In this document: positions 38,510 through 47,958 of the stretch, one piece after another
Numbering within the stretch: the first letter of the stretch is position 1
How the letters are laid out: the number at the start of each line of letters is the position of its first letter
Origin: a bacterium CG10_46_32
Lineage (GTDB): Bacteria > Patescibacteriota > Patescibacteriia > UBA2169
DNA length: 48,278 nucleotides
NCBI GenBank assembly: GCA_001889965.1
Contig: MOEI01000032.1
Location: 1-48,278 of the forward strand
Direction of reading: 5' to 3'
Position numbers and translations under genes: made by a program
Notes under the pieces: model-generated
Database searches by the model: none
What the model was told of the DNA's origin: nothing
What the model saw: only the letters and a program-made list of their open reading frames with translations

Positions 38510-41500
38510 ATGCCATTTGTTCACCTCCACTGCCATTCTCATTATTCCCTTTTAGACGGGCTTCCAAAGATTGATGCGATGATTGCTCGCGCCCTCGAAC
38601 TTGGTTCGCCTGCTTTGGCGTTGACTGATCATGGGGTGATGTATGGAGCAATTGAGTTTTACGAAAAAGCCATCAAAGCAGGTATCAAGCCCATCATTGG
38701 CATAGAAGGATACCTTGCCCCACACTCACGCAAAGATAGGAAACAAGGTGAAAAACCATTCCACCAAATTTTGTATGCAAAAAATTTAACGGGATACAAA
38801 AATCTTTTAAAACTTTCAAGCCGCAGCCATTTAGAAGGCTTCTACTACAAACCACGGTTTGATAAAGAACTGCTCGAACAGTACAAGGAAGGATTAATTG
38901 CCACCTCAAGCTGCCTGCAGGGCGAAATTCCACAGCTTATTCTCAATGGCAACGAAAACAAAGTCGCGGAAATGATTATTGAATGGCAAACCTTGCTTGG
39001 TAAGGATAATTTTTATTTGGAGGTCCAGCCTCACCCTGAAATTCCAGAACAAGTGCGCGTAAACAAGGTGCTGCTTGCTATGGCCAAGGAATACTCAATT
39101 CCTACCATTGCAACCAATGACTCTCATTACATTAAAAAAACCGATGCCGAAGCGCAGGATATTCTCGTGTGCGTACAAACAGGAAAAACCATACAAGATA
39201 CAAACAGGCTCAACATGACAAATGTGGATCTTTCCATGAAAAGCCAGGAAGAAATGGCAGCTGAATTCCCCGATAACCCGGAAGTGCTTGAGGAAACCGG
39301 CCGCTTGGCGGATAAATGCAACGTTACACTGGAATTAGACAGCTTTCATTTTCCAAAGTTTGATCCTCCAGAAGGACTCTCTTCGGATGAATACCTTAAA
39401 CAACTCGCCTACCAAGGGCTCGAAAAAAAATACGGAACAACTCCGCCCGATGGACACCAAAAACGCGTTGACTATGAGCTTGATGTCATTAAAACAAAAG
39501 GGTATGCAACCTACTTTTTGATTTTTGCAGATTTCTCCAACTGGGCTCGTTCGAACGGAATTATTGCAACCGTCCGAGGATCTGCAGCAGGATCGCTCGT
39601 CTCGTATGTCATTGGCATCACTACGGTTGACCCCATGGTATTCCGCCTTCCGTTTGAACGATTCTTAAACCCCTATCGCCCAAGCGCGCCTGATATTGAT
39701 ATGGACTTCGCGGATAACCGCAGAAGCGAAGTTTTTGAGTATGTGCGCCAAAAGTATGGCGCGGACAAAGTGGCGCAGATTTGTACCTTTGGAACCATGA
39801 TGGCACGCGGCGCAATTCGAGACGTGGGCCGAGCACTCGCCTACCCCTATGCATTCTGCGACCGGCTCTCCAAAATGATTCCCCTGGGCAAACAAGGATT
39901 TGCCATGACCATTGATCGCGCAATTAAAGAATCTCCGGAATTTGGATTAGCCTACCAAAATGAGCCAGATGCAAAGCGCTTGATTGATTTTGCAAAACAA
40001 ATAGAAGGATGCGCGCGCCACCCTTCGGTGCACGCAGCTGGCGTGGTGATCTCCCCTACTGAACTGACTGATTTTACTCCACTACAAAAAGAAACTGGCG
40101 GCGACAACGTGATTACGCAGTACGAAATGCATGCCGTGGAAAAAGCAGGCTTGGTTAAAATGGACTTTTTGGGCATCCGGAACCTTTCTATTTTGGGTAA
40201 CGCCATCAAACTGGTAAAAAAGACAAAAAATATCGAAATCAAGCTAGAAACAATTCCCTTTGATGACGCTAAAACATTCCAACTCTTGGCGCGTGGACGA
40301 ACCATGGGCATGTTCCAGCTTGGCGGTGGCGGCATGACGCGCTATTTAGTTGAGCTTAAGCCATCCAAAATCACCGACATCATGGCAATGGTCGCGCTGT
40401 TTAGGCCTGGGCCTATGGAATCCATTCCCGCGTTCATTGAGCGCAAACATAATCCAGCGCTCATCACGCATCTTGATCCACGCCTTGAAACCATTCTCAA
40501 AGACTCCTATGGCATTATTACCTACCAGGACGACGTGCTCTACATTGCCATCCAAATCGCAGGATACAACTGGGAAGAAGCAGACAAGCTGCGCAAAGCA
40601 ATGGGTAAAAAAATTCCCGAGGAAATGGCAGCGCAAAAAGAAAAATTCATTCAAGGCGCAATAGCACACGGACAACTTTCAGATGAAACAAGCCACGGCC
40701 TATGGAAGCTGATTGAGCCGTTTGCTGCCTATGGATTTAATAAAGCGCACGCCTGCTCCTACGGAGTCGTTGCCTACCAAACCGCCTACATGAAAGCGCA
40801 ATTCCCCGCGGAATTCATGGCAGCGCTCATGACTGCGGAATCCGATGATATTGAAAAAGTTGCGCTTGCCATTGAAGAATGCAAAGCAATGAACATTACT
40901 GTTCTGCCTCCGGATGTAAACCAAAGTTTTGCTGACTTTACGGTGATTGACGACAAAACAATTCGGTTTGGCTTGTCTGCCATTAAAAACATCGGCAGCC
41001 ACATTGTGGAGGTGATTATCGCTGAACGAAAAAAGAGCGGAACATTTTTGGGCATTGAAAATTTTTTGGAGCGCGTAGTGGATCGCGACTTAAATCGAAA
41101 ATCGCTCGAGAGCTTTATTAAAACAGGCGCGCTTGATAGCTTTGGCACACGCGCCACTCTTTTTGCGAATATTGATATGCTGCTCGACTATGCGCACGGT
41201 GCGCACGAAGCCGCAAACCGAAACCAAGAAAGCCTCTTTGGTGGTGGCGCGCAAACAACAGAGCAGAGCTTTGCGCTCACGCTTGTCTATGCCGAACCAA
41301 ACCAAGATAGTGAACTTGTATGGGAAAAAGAACTGCTTGGACTGTACCTCACCAGCCATCCACTCGAAAAATACAAAGCGCTCCTTGCAAAAAGCCCTGT
41401 ACAAATTGTGAATATTAGTCCTGACATCAAACAAACAATTACGTTTTTCGGCTACACAAATACCATAAAAGAAATCACCACCAAAAAAGGAGATCCAATG

Positions 41501-41929
41501 GCCTTTGCAACAGTGAATGATTTAACTGGAATTATTGAGCTTATTGTATTCCCAAAAACGTACGAACGGTACAAAGCGATCCTTGCTCCGGATCAATTAG
41601 TAATGGTGACCGGAAAAGTTGAAAACCGCCAAGGCAAACTTCAAATCATCTGCGACAAAATCGGGCTACTCACCGAAAAAATCGCCGCAAAAAGCACTCC
41701 GGAGCCAGTACGTAAAGCATATATGCACATACGCCTCACTGAGCCAGTTGATCCAGGGCAGCTTGATCAAATTAAAAAAATATTGTACCGTGAAAGTGGA
41801 ACAACACCTGTCATACTCCATATTAATGGTGGCACAAAACTGAAACTTCCCGCAGGTGTTGATATCTCAAATGGCGCAACCCAAGAACTGAAAGCGCTTA
41901 TCGGGGAAGACCAGGTGACAATTGGATAA
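38510..41929 (+). CDS. dnaE: DNA polymerase III alpha subunit
   Basis: An 1139-residue DnaE-type replicase. N-terminal PHP domain (FVHLHCHSHYSLLDGLPKID, LTDHGVMYGA), palm with the metal-binding PDIDMDFADNRR motif, fingers (FRPGPMESIPAFIERKHNP), the helix-hairpin-helix region near FNKAHACSYGVVAYQTAYMK, shown as FNKAHACSYGVVAYQ, and the OB fold (TGIIELIVFPKTYERYK). It is the main chromosomal polymerase. In the PHP domain the usual HxHS..D pattern reads HLHCHSHYS. The ATG at 38510 gives a standard N-terminus; no strong Shine-Dalgarno site. Confidence 0.98.
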   Translation: MPFVHLHCHSHYSLLDGLPKIDAMIARALELGSPALALTDHGVMYGAIEFYEKAIKAGIKPIIGIEGYLAPHSRKDRKQGEKPFHQILYAKNLTGYKNLLKLSSRSHLEGFYYKPRFDKELLEQYKEGLIATSSCLQGEIPQLILNGNENKVAEMIIEWQTLLGKDNFYLEVQPHPEIPEQVRVNKVLLAMAKEYSIPTIATNDSHYIKKTDAEAQDILVCVQTGKTIQDTNRLNMTNVDLSMKSQEEMAAEFPDNPEVLEETGRLADKCNVTLELDSFHFPKFDPPEGLSSDEYLKQLAYQGLEKKYGTTPPDGHQKRVDYELDVIKTKGYATYFLIFADFSNWARSNGIIATVRGSAAGSLVSYVIGITTVDPMVFRLPFERFLNPYRPSAPDIDMDFADNRRSEVFEYVRQKYGADKVAQICTFGTMMARGAIRDVGRALAYPYAFCDRLSKMIPLGKQGFAMTIDRAIKESPEFGLAYQNEPDAKRLIDFAKQIEGCARHPSVHAAGVVISPTELTDFTPLQKETGGDNVITQYEMHAVEKAGLVKMDFLGIRNLSILGNAIKLVKKTKNIEIKLETIPFDDAKTFQLLARGRTMGMFQLGGGGMTRYLVELKPSKITDIMAMVALFRPGPMESIPAFIERKHNPALITHLDPRLETILKDSYGIITYQDDVLYIAIQIAGYNWEEADKLRKAMGKKIPEEMAAQKEKFIQGAIAHGQLSDETSHGLWKLIEPFAAYGFNKAHACSYGVVAYQTAYMKAQFPAEFMAALMTAESDDIEKVALAIEECKAMNITVLPPDVNQSFADFTVIDDKTIRFGLSAIKNIGSHIVEVIIAERKKSGTFLGIENFLERVVDRDLNRKSLESFIKTGALDSFGTRATLFANIDMLLDYAHGAHEAANRNQESLFGGGAQTTEQSFALTLVYAEPNQDSELVWEKELLGLYLTSHPLEKYKALLAKSPVQIVNISPDIKQTITFFGYTNTIKEITTKKGDPMAFATVNDLTGIIELIVFPKTYERYKAILAPDQLVMVTGKVENRQGKLQIICDKIGLLTEKIAAKSTPEPVRKAYMHIRLTEPVDPGQLDQIKKILYRESGTTPVILHINGGTKLKLPAGVDISNGATQELKALIGEDQVTIG

Positions 41930-41945
41930 ACTCAAAGGAAATACT

Positions 41946-43124
41946 ATGGCAATGGACATTGTTAAACAAACCAAAAAAAAGGTAGAGGCCTCCAAAAAAA
42001 AGCTCATAAAAACCATTGAGCTCAAATCCTACCGCAAGCTCGCAATAAATTTTTTGATTTTGACAGTAAACCTCATTATTATCATTCTTTATTTTTCTCT
42101 TTCGCAGGCAAAGGTGGTGGTAGTGCCGGCAAAAGAAGAATTCTCGCACTCAACATCAATAGCGATTTCTGAAAATCCAGAATCCGGCGAGGCTGGACTT
42201 GCTATTGAAGGATCAACCACCAAAGCAGAGGTTTCGCATACGCAAACCTTTACCATTGACCCAACAACATCAGAAAACGCAAACGCAGAAGGTGTGGTTA
42301 CTATTTCCAATAAAACAGCCGACCGAAGCCAAACATTTGTAGCCAATACCCGGTTCCAGAATGAAGCCGGAGTAGAAATTAAAATTAAAAAACAAGTACA
42401 ATTAACTCCCGGCGCTACCGCGCAAGTGGAAGCATACGCTTCTAACCCCGGAAAAGCAGGAGAACTTGGAAAGGAATCCGGACGGTTCCAAGTGGTAAAG
42501 CTTCCCTACTTACAAGACAAAATCTATGCAGAAGTAAGCACGCCATTTACCGGCGGAATAGTGCCGGTCCGATCGCTCACTGATGCAGCGTTCGCAAAAG
42601 CGAAAACAGAAGTTGAAACGGTATTGCGCGAAAAAGGATGGAACCTGCTTTCGCAAACCAACGAAGTAGACGTGGATAAAGATGCGCTTGCCATGGAGGT
42701 AACTAATGTCTCCTCAACCGCGAACCCTGGAGATAAAAATGTAGCATCATTTTCAATCACATCCAAAGGCACGGTGAGTGCATTTACGTACGATAAAGCT
42801 CGCGCAAAAGAAATAATCAAGCAAGAACTTATCAAACAAATATCTCCGGACAAAACACTGATTTCGTTTGATGATAACTCCTTTAGCGCCACGCTGAACG
42901 AAGGAGGGACCTCGGTAACCGCAAAAATTACTGCGCTACTTGCCACAAAAATTCCCGCTGTTGCATTAAATCAAGAAGACATCATTGGCATGAACCAAGA
43001 AGAAGTCCGGGTGCATTTCACTAAAATCACTGGCATCCGCGATGTGCAAATTAAGTTCTGGCCGTTCTGGGTGCGTAGTGTCCCCAATCTAAAAGATCAT
43101 ATTGATATTGAAATAAAACGGTAA
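41946..43124 (+). CDS. membrane-anchored repeat-domain protein, baseplate-J-like
   Basis: A 392-residue protein from the ATG at 41946, preceded by AAAGGAAA. A lysine-rich cytoplasmic N-terminus is followed by one membrane segment (LAINFLILTVNLIIIILYFS, 20 residues) and an extracytoplasmic beta-rich domain. From memory such proteins in small genomes are often annotated baseplate J-like; no phage genes are nearby. It sits between dnaE and thrS in a tight plus-strand run. Function unknown. Confidence 0.72.
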   Translation: MAMDIVKQTKKKVEASKKKLIKTIELKSYRKLAINFLILTVNLIIIILYFSLSQAKVVVVPAKEEFSHSTSIAISENPESGEAGLAIEGSTTKAEVSHTQTFTIDPTTSENANAEGVVTISNKTADRSQTFVANTRFQNEAGVEIKIKKQVQLTPGATAQVEAYASNPGKAGELGKESGRFQVVKLPYLQDKIYAEVSTPFTGGIVPVRSLTDAAFAKAKTEVETVLREKGWNLLSQTNEVDVDKDALAMEVTNVSSTANPGDKNVASFSITSKGTVSAFTYDKARAKEIIKQELIKQISPDKTLISFDDNSFSATLNEGGTSVTAKITALLATKIPAVALNQEDIIGMNQEEVRVHFTKITGIRDVQIKFWPFWVRSVPNLKDHIDIEIKR

Positions 43125-43127
43125 CCC

Positions 43128-44909
43128 ATGGACACATCCCTTGAAACGATCCGCCATAGCGCGGCCCACCTTATGGCCGCTGCAATCCTAAAGCTCTATC
43201 CCGATGCCACATTTGGCGTTGGGCCGGCTGTTGCGGACGGCTTTTATTATGATATAGAGCTCAAAGACCAGCTTGCTCCAGAAGATCTAAAGCAGATCGA
43301 AAAGCAGATGAAAAAACTCAGCTCTAAAAACCTTGCCTACACGCGCGAGGAAATGGATATTGATGAGGCAATTGATCTTTTTGAAAAACGCGGACAACCA
43401 TATAAAGTGGAACTGCTCAATGATTTAAAAAAACATGGTACTACGTCTGCCTCGGAAATGTATGGAGACGAAACAGCAACTAAACAAACAGAAGCTCCAA
43501 AAAAAGTATCAGTGTACACAACTGGTGATTTTGTAGATCTCTGCCGCGGGCCGCACGTAGCATCCACCAAGGAAATCGGCGCGTTCAAGCTTACTAAACT
43601 GGCGGGCGCATACTGGCGCGGAGACGAAAAAAATAGCATGCTCCAGCGCGTGTATGGAACCGCGTTTGCAACAGAACAAGAACTGTCTGAATATTTGGCA
43701 ATGCTTGAGGAAGCAAAAAAGCGCGACCACAAAGTACTCGGCCCTAAGCTTGATTTATTTACCTTCTCGGATCTGGTGGGCCCAGGCTTGCCTTTGTGGA
43801 CCCCTAAAGGCACCATCCTGCGCGACGTGCTGGATGATTTTGTGTGGGAGCTCCGGCACACACGCGGCTACAGCCGTGTTGAAATTCCGCACATCACCAA
43901 AAAAGATTTGTACGAAAAAAGCGGGCACTGGGATAAATTCAAAGATGAGCTATTCCGCGTTACTACGCGCGAAGGCCATGAGTTTGCCATCAAGCCCATG
44001 AACTGCCCGCATCACACGCAGCTATTTTCCCGCAAGCCGCATTCCTACCGCGAACTTCCCCAGCGCTACTGCACTACCACTATGTGCTACCGCGACGAAC
44101 AGTCCGGGGAGCTCTCCGGCCTCTCCCGCGTGCGCTGCATAACACAGGATGATTCGCATGTCTTTTGCCGCCGCGAACAGATTAAGGACGAGATATTCGC
44201 TATCTGGGATATGGTAGACGAATTCTACAGCGCGTTCGGATTCTCTCTTGCTCCGCGCCTCTCGCTTTCCGATCCGGAGCATATGGATGCCTACTTAGGC
44301 GACCGGAAAAATTGGGAGTTCGCGGAAGAATCACTGCGCAATATTGCCAAAGAACGAGGCGTAGAACCCATTGAACAAATCGGCGAAGCAGCGTTCTATG
44401 GACCTAAGCTCGATTTTATCGCCAAAGATTCCCTTGGCCGCGAATGGCAAGTTGCCACCATCCAACTAGACTTTAATATGCCCGAACGGTTTGAGCTCAA
44501 CTACACCAATGAAAAAGGTGAGGACGAACGCGTGGTCATGATCCACTGCGCCATTATGGGCTCCCTAGAGCGGTTCCTCTCTATTTTAATCGAGCACACA
44601 GCCGGTGCATTTCCAGCATGGCTCTCCCCCATCCACATTGCGCTTTTGCCGGTATCATCCGAAAAGCATTTGGAGTACTCACAAAAACTCGCCGATGAAT
44701 TAACAGCTTCCGGAGCACGTGTCTGGGTTGATGATTCAGATGAATCCGTCGGCAAAAAAGTGCGCGTTAGCGAACAGCAAAAAATCCCCTACATTCTGGT
44801 TATCGGCGACAAAGAAATGGGCGGAAAAAAACTCGCCGTCCGCAAGCGCGGAGAACAAGAGACAGAAGAGATGACTGTAGATGATTTGGTAGAAAAATTG
44901 AAGCGATAA
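43128..44909 (+). CDS. thrS: threonyl-tRNA synthetase lacking the TGS domain
   Basis: A 593-residue class II enzyme. It begins with the editing domain (SAAHLMAAAILKLYPDATFG, about residues 10-30), not the TGS domain that opens most ThrRS. The catalytic core has FAIKPMNCPHHTQLF with the zinc-binding cysteine, RVRCITQDDSHVF, and GSLERFLSILIEHTAGAFP, and ends with the anticodon-binding domain. It charges tRNA-Thr. The start is 4 nt after the upstream stop. The long palindrome after it acts as terminator. Confidence 0.97.
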   Translation: MDTSLETIRHSAAHLMAAAILKLYPDATFGVGPAVADGFYYDIELKDQLAPEDLKQIEKQMKKLSSKNLAYTREEMDIDEAIDLFEKRGQPYKVELLNDLKKHGTTSASEMYGDETATKQTEAPKKVSVYTTGDFVDLCRGPHVASTKEIGAFKLTKLAGAYWRGDEKNSMLQRVYGTAFATEQELSEYLAMLEEAKKRDHKVLGPKLDLFTFSDLVGPGLPLWTPKGTILRDVLDDFVWELRHTRGYSRVEIPHITKKDLYEKSGHWDKFKDELFRVTTREGHEFAIKPMNCPHHTQLFSRKPHSYRELPQRYCTTTMCYRDEQSGELSGLSRVRCITQDDSHVFCRREQIKDEIFAIWDMVDEFYSAFGFSLAPRLSLSDPEHMDAYLGDRKNWEFAEESLRNIAKERGVEPIEQIGEAAFYGPKLDFIAKDSLGREWQVATIQLDFNMPERFELNYTNEKGEDERVVMIHCAIMGSLERFLSILIEHTAGAFPAWLSPIHIALLPVSSEKHLEYSQKLADELTASGARVWVDDSDESVGKKVRVSEQQKIPYILVIGDKEMGGKKLAVRKRGEQETEEMTVDDLVEKLKR

Positions 44910-44943
44910 ATTCAATGGCTCAACCGGTTGAGCCATTGAATTT
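44908..44943. terminator. 36-bp perfect palindrome between convergent genes
   Basis: AAATTCAATGGCTCAACC and its exact reverse complement, with no loop bases beyond the centre. It separates thrS from the recombinase gene and should terminate in both directions. Confidence 0.75.
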
Positions 44944-45769
44944 AGAGCGGGCTTTTAATGGCGCGCAAGGCGGTTCCCGCTACTTTTGTATATATCTGCG
45001 TGGTTCCCAAGCGCGCGTGCCCCAACAGCTCCTGGATGTACCGGATATCCGTGCCAGCCTCCAATAGGTGTGTTGCAAACGAATGCCGCAGTGAGTGACA
45101 GGTCGCTTGTTTTTTAATACCCGCCTCACACAACGCATCTGCAAACATTTTCTGAACTGAGCGTTCGGTGAGCTTTCCTCCCCTATTACTCTCAAACACA
45201 AAATGGCGCGCATCTTTTGTGGCTACATATTTTCTAAGCGGAACCATCACTTTTTCCGAAAAAAGTGTTACCCGATCTTTGGATCCTTTACCTGCTCGGA
45301 CCGTTATCAATCCCATATCAAAATCCAAATCCCCCACTTTCAAATGTACAACTTCGGAAACACGCAAACCCGCGGAATACATAACCCCAAGCAGTAATTT
45401 GTGTTTGACGTTTTTAATGGCGCCAAGCAATGCTTTGACTTCCCCTTTTGAAAGCACAATAGGAAGTTTTTTTGCGGATTTAGAGCGAGGAATGGATATA
45501 AAAAATCTCCGCTTGAGCACGGAGCCGAAGTAAAATTTGAGTGCACTGTACACCGTATTAAGGGTTGATGCCGACTTCCCGGCATCTGCGAGCGCTTCCA
45601 GATAGGTACGAACATCAGCTGTGGTAATCGATTTTGGGCCCTTATCCGCAAATCGCAAAAAACCTTTAACGCTTGTTATATACGAACTGATAGTCCTCCG
45701 GCTGAATCCCCGAAGCTTCATTTCCTGCATGAATTTCTCAAAACCTGCATCCTCCTTGCTTTGTTTCAT
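44942..45769 (-). CDS. tyrosine recombinase (XerC/D-like)
   Basis: A 275-residue integrase-family protein. N-terminal SAM-like domain (FMQEMKLRGFSRRTISSYIT, 20 residues), then the catalytic set: Arg in SAGLRVSEVVHL, Lys in RAGKGSKDR, His-Arg in HSLRHSF, His in GHARLG and the nucleophile Tyr in TQIYTKV. It could act as the chromosome-dimer Xer recombinase or as an element integrase. A 25-bp inverted repeat lies 58 bp upstream of its start. Convergent with thrS. Confidence 0.93.
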   Translation of the reverse strand: MKQSKEDAGFEKFMQEMKLRGFSRRTISSYITSVKGFLRFADKGPKSITTADVRTYLEALADAGKSASTLNTVYSALKFYFGSVLKRRFFISIPRSKSAKKLPIVLSKGEVKALLGAIKNVKHKLLLGVMYSAGLRVSEVVHLKVGDLDFDMGLITVRAGKGSKDRVTLFSEKVMVPLRKYVATKDARHFVFESNRGGKLTERSVQKMFADALCEAGIKKQATCHSLRHSFATHLLEAGTDIRYIQELLGHARLGTTQIYTKVAGTALRAIKSPL

Positions 45770-45826
45770 ACGTGGTGTATGATTGATATTAGATGCCTTA
45801 ATTATAGCTAACGTTGCCTATTAAAA

Positions 45827-45851
45827 CAACTAGTTCGTATATAACTAGTTG
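45827..45851. promoter_or_regulatory. recombinase-site-like inverted repeat
   Basis: CAACTAGTT, 7-bp centre CGTATAT, AACTAGTTG. Arms and spacer have the size of a tyrosine-recombinase core site, and it lies beside the recombinase gene. It does not match the dif consensus I know. Confidence 0.5.
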
Positions 45852-45951
45852 CGACGAAATAATTTTTTTTATAAGTTTTTCTCAATCGGTTTTTTAAGCC
45901 AAGGAATAAAATAAGTTTTTTAAGAATTAGGATTTTAGGAGGGGTAATACC

Positions 45952-46041
45952 ATGGAGTTTTCTTCGCTCTTGGAGGTCGCTCGAAAAATTCTTTATTTAA
46001 AATTTTTATGCTTGATCAATTTCAGTCACTCAATTCATTGA
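45952..46041 (+). CDS. 29-codon upstream ORF overlapping the GIY-YIG gene
   Basis: ATG at 45952 follows AGGAGGGG by 8 nt, the only strong Shine-Dalgarno site in this spacer. The ORF ends at 46041, 34 nt inside the next gene, whose own ATG has none. It may couple translation rather than encode a working peptide. Confidence 0.5.
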   Translation: MEFSSLLEVARKILYLKFLCLINFSHSIH

Positions 46042-46535
46042 AAAAAGATGGTTTCTTAGGTTTTAAAAAAATCGGTGATCTTTTTAAAAATTGCTCAAAT
46101 ATTCCTCAAGAAAGAGGAATTTATTTAGTACTTTACACGGAGAAACACTATCCTAAATTTATTGACCCAGGTAAAGGCGGTTTCTATAAAGGCAAAAATC
46201 CGAACGTACTAACGTCTAAGCTCGAATCAAATTGGATAGATGATGCAAAAGTTATCTATATTGGCCAAGCTGGCGGTAAAACCAAAAAAGGTAAATGGAG
46301 CAACCAAACACTCTACGGCCGAATTGCAATGTATATGAAATTTGGGAAACGATGCCCTGTCGCCCATTGGGGCGGAAGATATATTTGGCAGATTAAAAAT
46401 TACAAAAACCTTACTATTTGCTGGAAGTCATTACCCAATAAAATTAAGGACCCCAGACGAGTCGAAAAAGAAATGATTCGTGATTTTAAGGGTATTTACA
46501 ACGACAAAAGACCGTTTGCCAACCTCCAAAATTAA
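46008..46535 (+). CDS. GIY-YIG-superfamily protein
   Basis: A 175-residue protein. GIYLVLY (about 43) and VIYIGQAGG (about 83) form the GIY-YIG pair, followed by the Arg in LYGRIAMYMKFG, a Glu in RVEKEMIRDF and FANLQN near the end. These are the catalytic-type residues of the nuclease family. GIY-YIG proteins cut DNA in repair, restriction or mobile elements. Composition is AT-rich compared with the core genes. It precedes an ADP-ribosylglycohydrolase. Substrate unknown. Confidence 0.78.
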   Translation: MLDQFQSLNSLKKDGFLGFKKIGDLFKNCSNIPQERGIYLVLYTEKHYPKFIDPGKGGFYKGKNPNVLTSKLESNWIDDAKVIYIGQAGGKTKKGKWSNQTLYGRIAMYMKFGKRCPVAHWGGRYIWQIKNYKNLTICWKSLPNKIKDPRRVEKEMIRDFKGIYNDKRPFANLQN

Positions 46536-46564
46536 ACTATTGATTGCTAGGTGCGGATGTAACT

Positions 46565-47485
46565 ATGCCCGAAAATGATAAAATTTTAGATCAATATCGG
46601 GGTTGTCTGATTGGTCTTGCTTTAGGTGACGCCTTGGGCGTCCCTTTTGAATTTTGGAAAAAAGAAAATGTAATAAAATATTTTGATAATCACGACCTCG
46701 AAATTAAAGATTTTTCTCGTGGTGACATAAACTTTCCGGCGGGATTCTACAGTGATGATACGGCTATGATGATTTGCCTGGCGGAAAGTTTACTAGAAAA
46801 AAATTTTGATTTAGATGATCAATTTGATCGTTATCAAAAATGGTATTTAACAGGATACGCCACGCCGTTTGATGACCGTAGTTATGGCATAGGGCAACAA
46901 ACATTAAAATCATTGATGAATAAAATAGATTTTAATACAATGGATGGTTCTGATGAACGGGCTGGCGGTAACGGCAGTTTGATGCGTTGCGCGCCTATTG
47001 GGCTATATTATCAAAACCAACATGAAGAGATTAAAAACAAAAGCCTACTGGCAAGCTATCTAACCCATAATTACCATATATCTGGTTGGACTTGTACTAT
47101 CTTAAACACAATCATATCCTTTATTATCAATGGCTATAATAAAAAACAAATTATTTCAGAAACAAAAAATATTTATAAAAACACCGCCCCTAATGAAATC
47201 ATAGCATTATTGGAAATTGACTATGGTTCAATGGGTGAATTTAGCCATAATATCAGTGGCTACTCAATAGATACCCTTAAAATAGCGCTTTGGTCTTGGC
47301 TGACATCAGAAAATTATCTAGAAAGCATTAAAAAGGTTATACTACTTGGAAATGACACTGATACTTTTGCAGCTGTGACCGGCGCTATAGCTGGATGTTA
47401 TTGGGGGTATGATTCAATCCCAGTCGAATATAAATTACCTATCAAGAAACATGATTATATAGTAAATTTAGCTGAAAAATTATGA
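46565..47485 (+). CDS. ADP-ribosylglycohydrolase family protein
   Basis: A 306-residue DraG/ARH-type hydrolase. DQYRGCLIGLALGDALGVP, the metal-binding FYSDDTAMM, GGNGSLMRCAPIG and LLGNDTDTFAAVTGAIAG are all present, with both Mg-binding clusters intact. The family removes ADP-ribose from proteins or nucleic acids or cleaves related ribosyl compounds. The ATG at 46565 (MPENDKILDQ) is preferred. AT-rich, like its neighbour. Overlaps the next gene by 4 nt (ATGA), so the two are probably co-translated. Confidence 0.93.
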   Translation: MPENDKILDQYRGCLIGLALGDALGVPFEFWKKENVIKYFDNHDLEIKDFSRGDINFPAGFYSDDTAMMICLAESLLEKNFDLDDQFDRYQKWYLTGYATPFDDRSYGIGQQTLKSLMNKIDFNTMDGSDERAGGNGSLMRCAPIGLYYQNQHEEIKNKSLLASYLTHNYHISGWTCTILNTIISFIINGYNKKQIISETKNIYKNTAPNEIIALLEIDYGSMGEFSHNISGYSIDTLKIALWSWLTSENYLESIKKVILLGNDTDTFAAVTGAIAGCYWGYDSIPVEYKLPIKKHDYIVNLAEKL

Positions 47486-47958
47486 CAGAAGAATTAAATA
47501 CTAATATAACTCCACCAGCCGTGGACGCGCCCGTGGCTCCAGTCGAGGCGCCGATTGAAATACCAGCCGCTCCCTCTCCTGCTCCGCCAACTGAACCCAC
47601 ACCAGAGCCAATCACGCCAGTTAAACCAGCACCCGCCCCTGTATCCCCTGCTCCGGCTCCGACACCTACACCTCCAGTGCCAACGCCACCCCCTGCCCCC
47701 GCGCCAGTGGCCGATAATACAATCCAACGGCTCCTAGCCAAAGCCAAAGAGAAAATTCAGTTCCGCAAGCAAGCCAAGCTGGAGAAAATCATGGTCTTCG
47801 CCAAGGCGCAAGGCAGTGTTACCAATGACCAGGCGCAAAAACTCCTGCGCGTCTCGGATGCCACAGCCACCCGCTACCTAGCCCAGTTAGTCAAAACCGG
47901 CCGTCTGCGCCCGGTCAAAGCCGTCGGCCGGGGCGCTCGCTATACTCCAGCGCAGTAA
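47482..47958 (+). CDS. proline-rich protein with a C-terminal winged-helix-like domain
   Basis: A 158-residue protein. Residues 1-75 are a Pro/Ala/Thr-rich low-complexity linker. The C-terminal third (KIMVFAKAQGSVTNDQAQKL then LRVSDATATRYLAQLVKTG) resembles a winged helix as in DeoR-like regulators, followed by RGARYTPA. It may bind DNA and control the neighbouring genes. The start ATG overlaps the upstream stop. GC-richer than the two genes before it. Family call is approximate. Confidence 0.72.
   Translation: MTEELNTNITPPAVDAPVAPVEAPIEIPAAPSPAPPTEPTPEPITPVKPAPAPVSPAPAPTPTPPVPTPPPAPAPVADNTIQRLLAKAKEKIQFRKQAKLEKIMVFAKAQGSVTNDQAQKLLRVSDATATRYLAQLVKTGRLRPVKAVGRGARYTPAQ

Noticed and set aside
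41946-43124. Prophage origin for the baseplate-J-like protein
   Set aside because: No other phage genes are nearby; the gene sits tightly between dnaE and thrS and has a membrane anchor.
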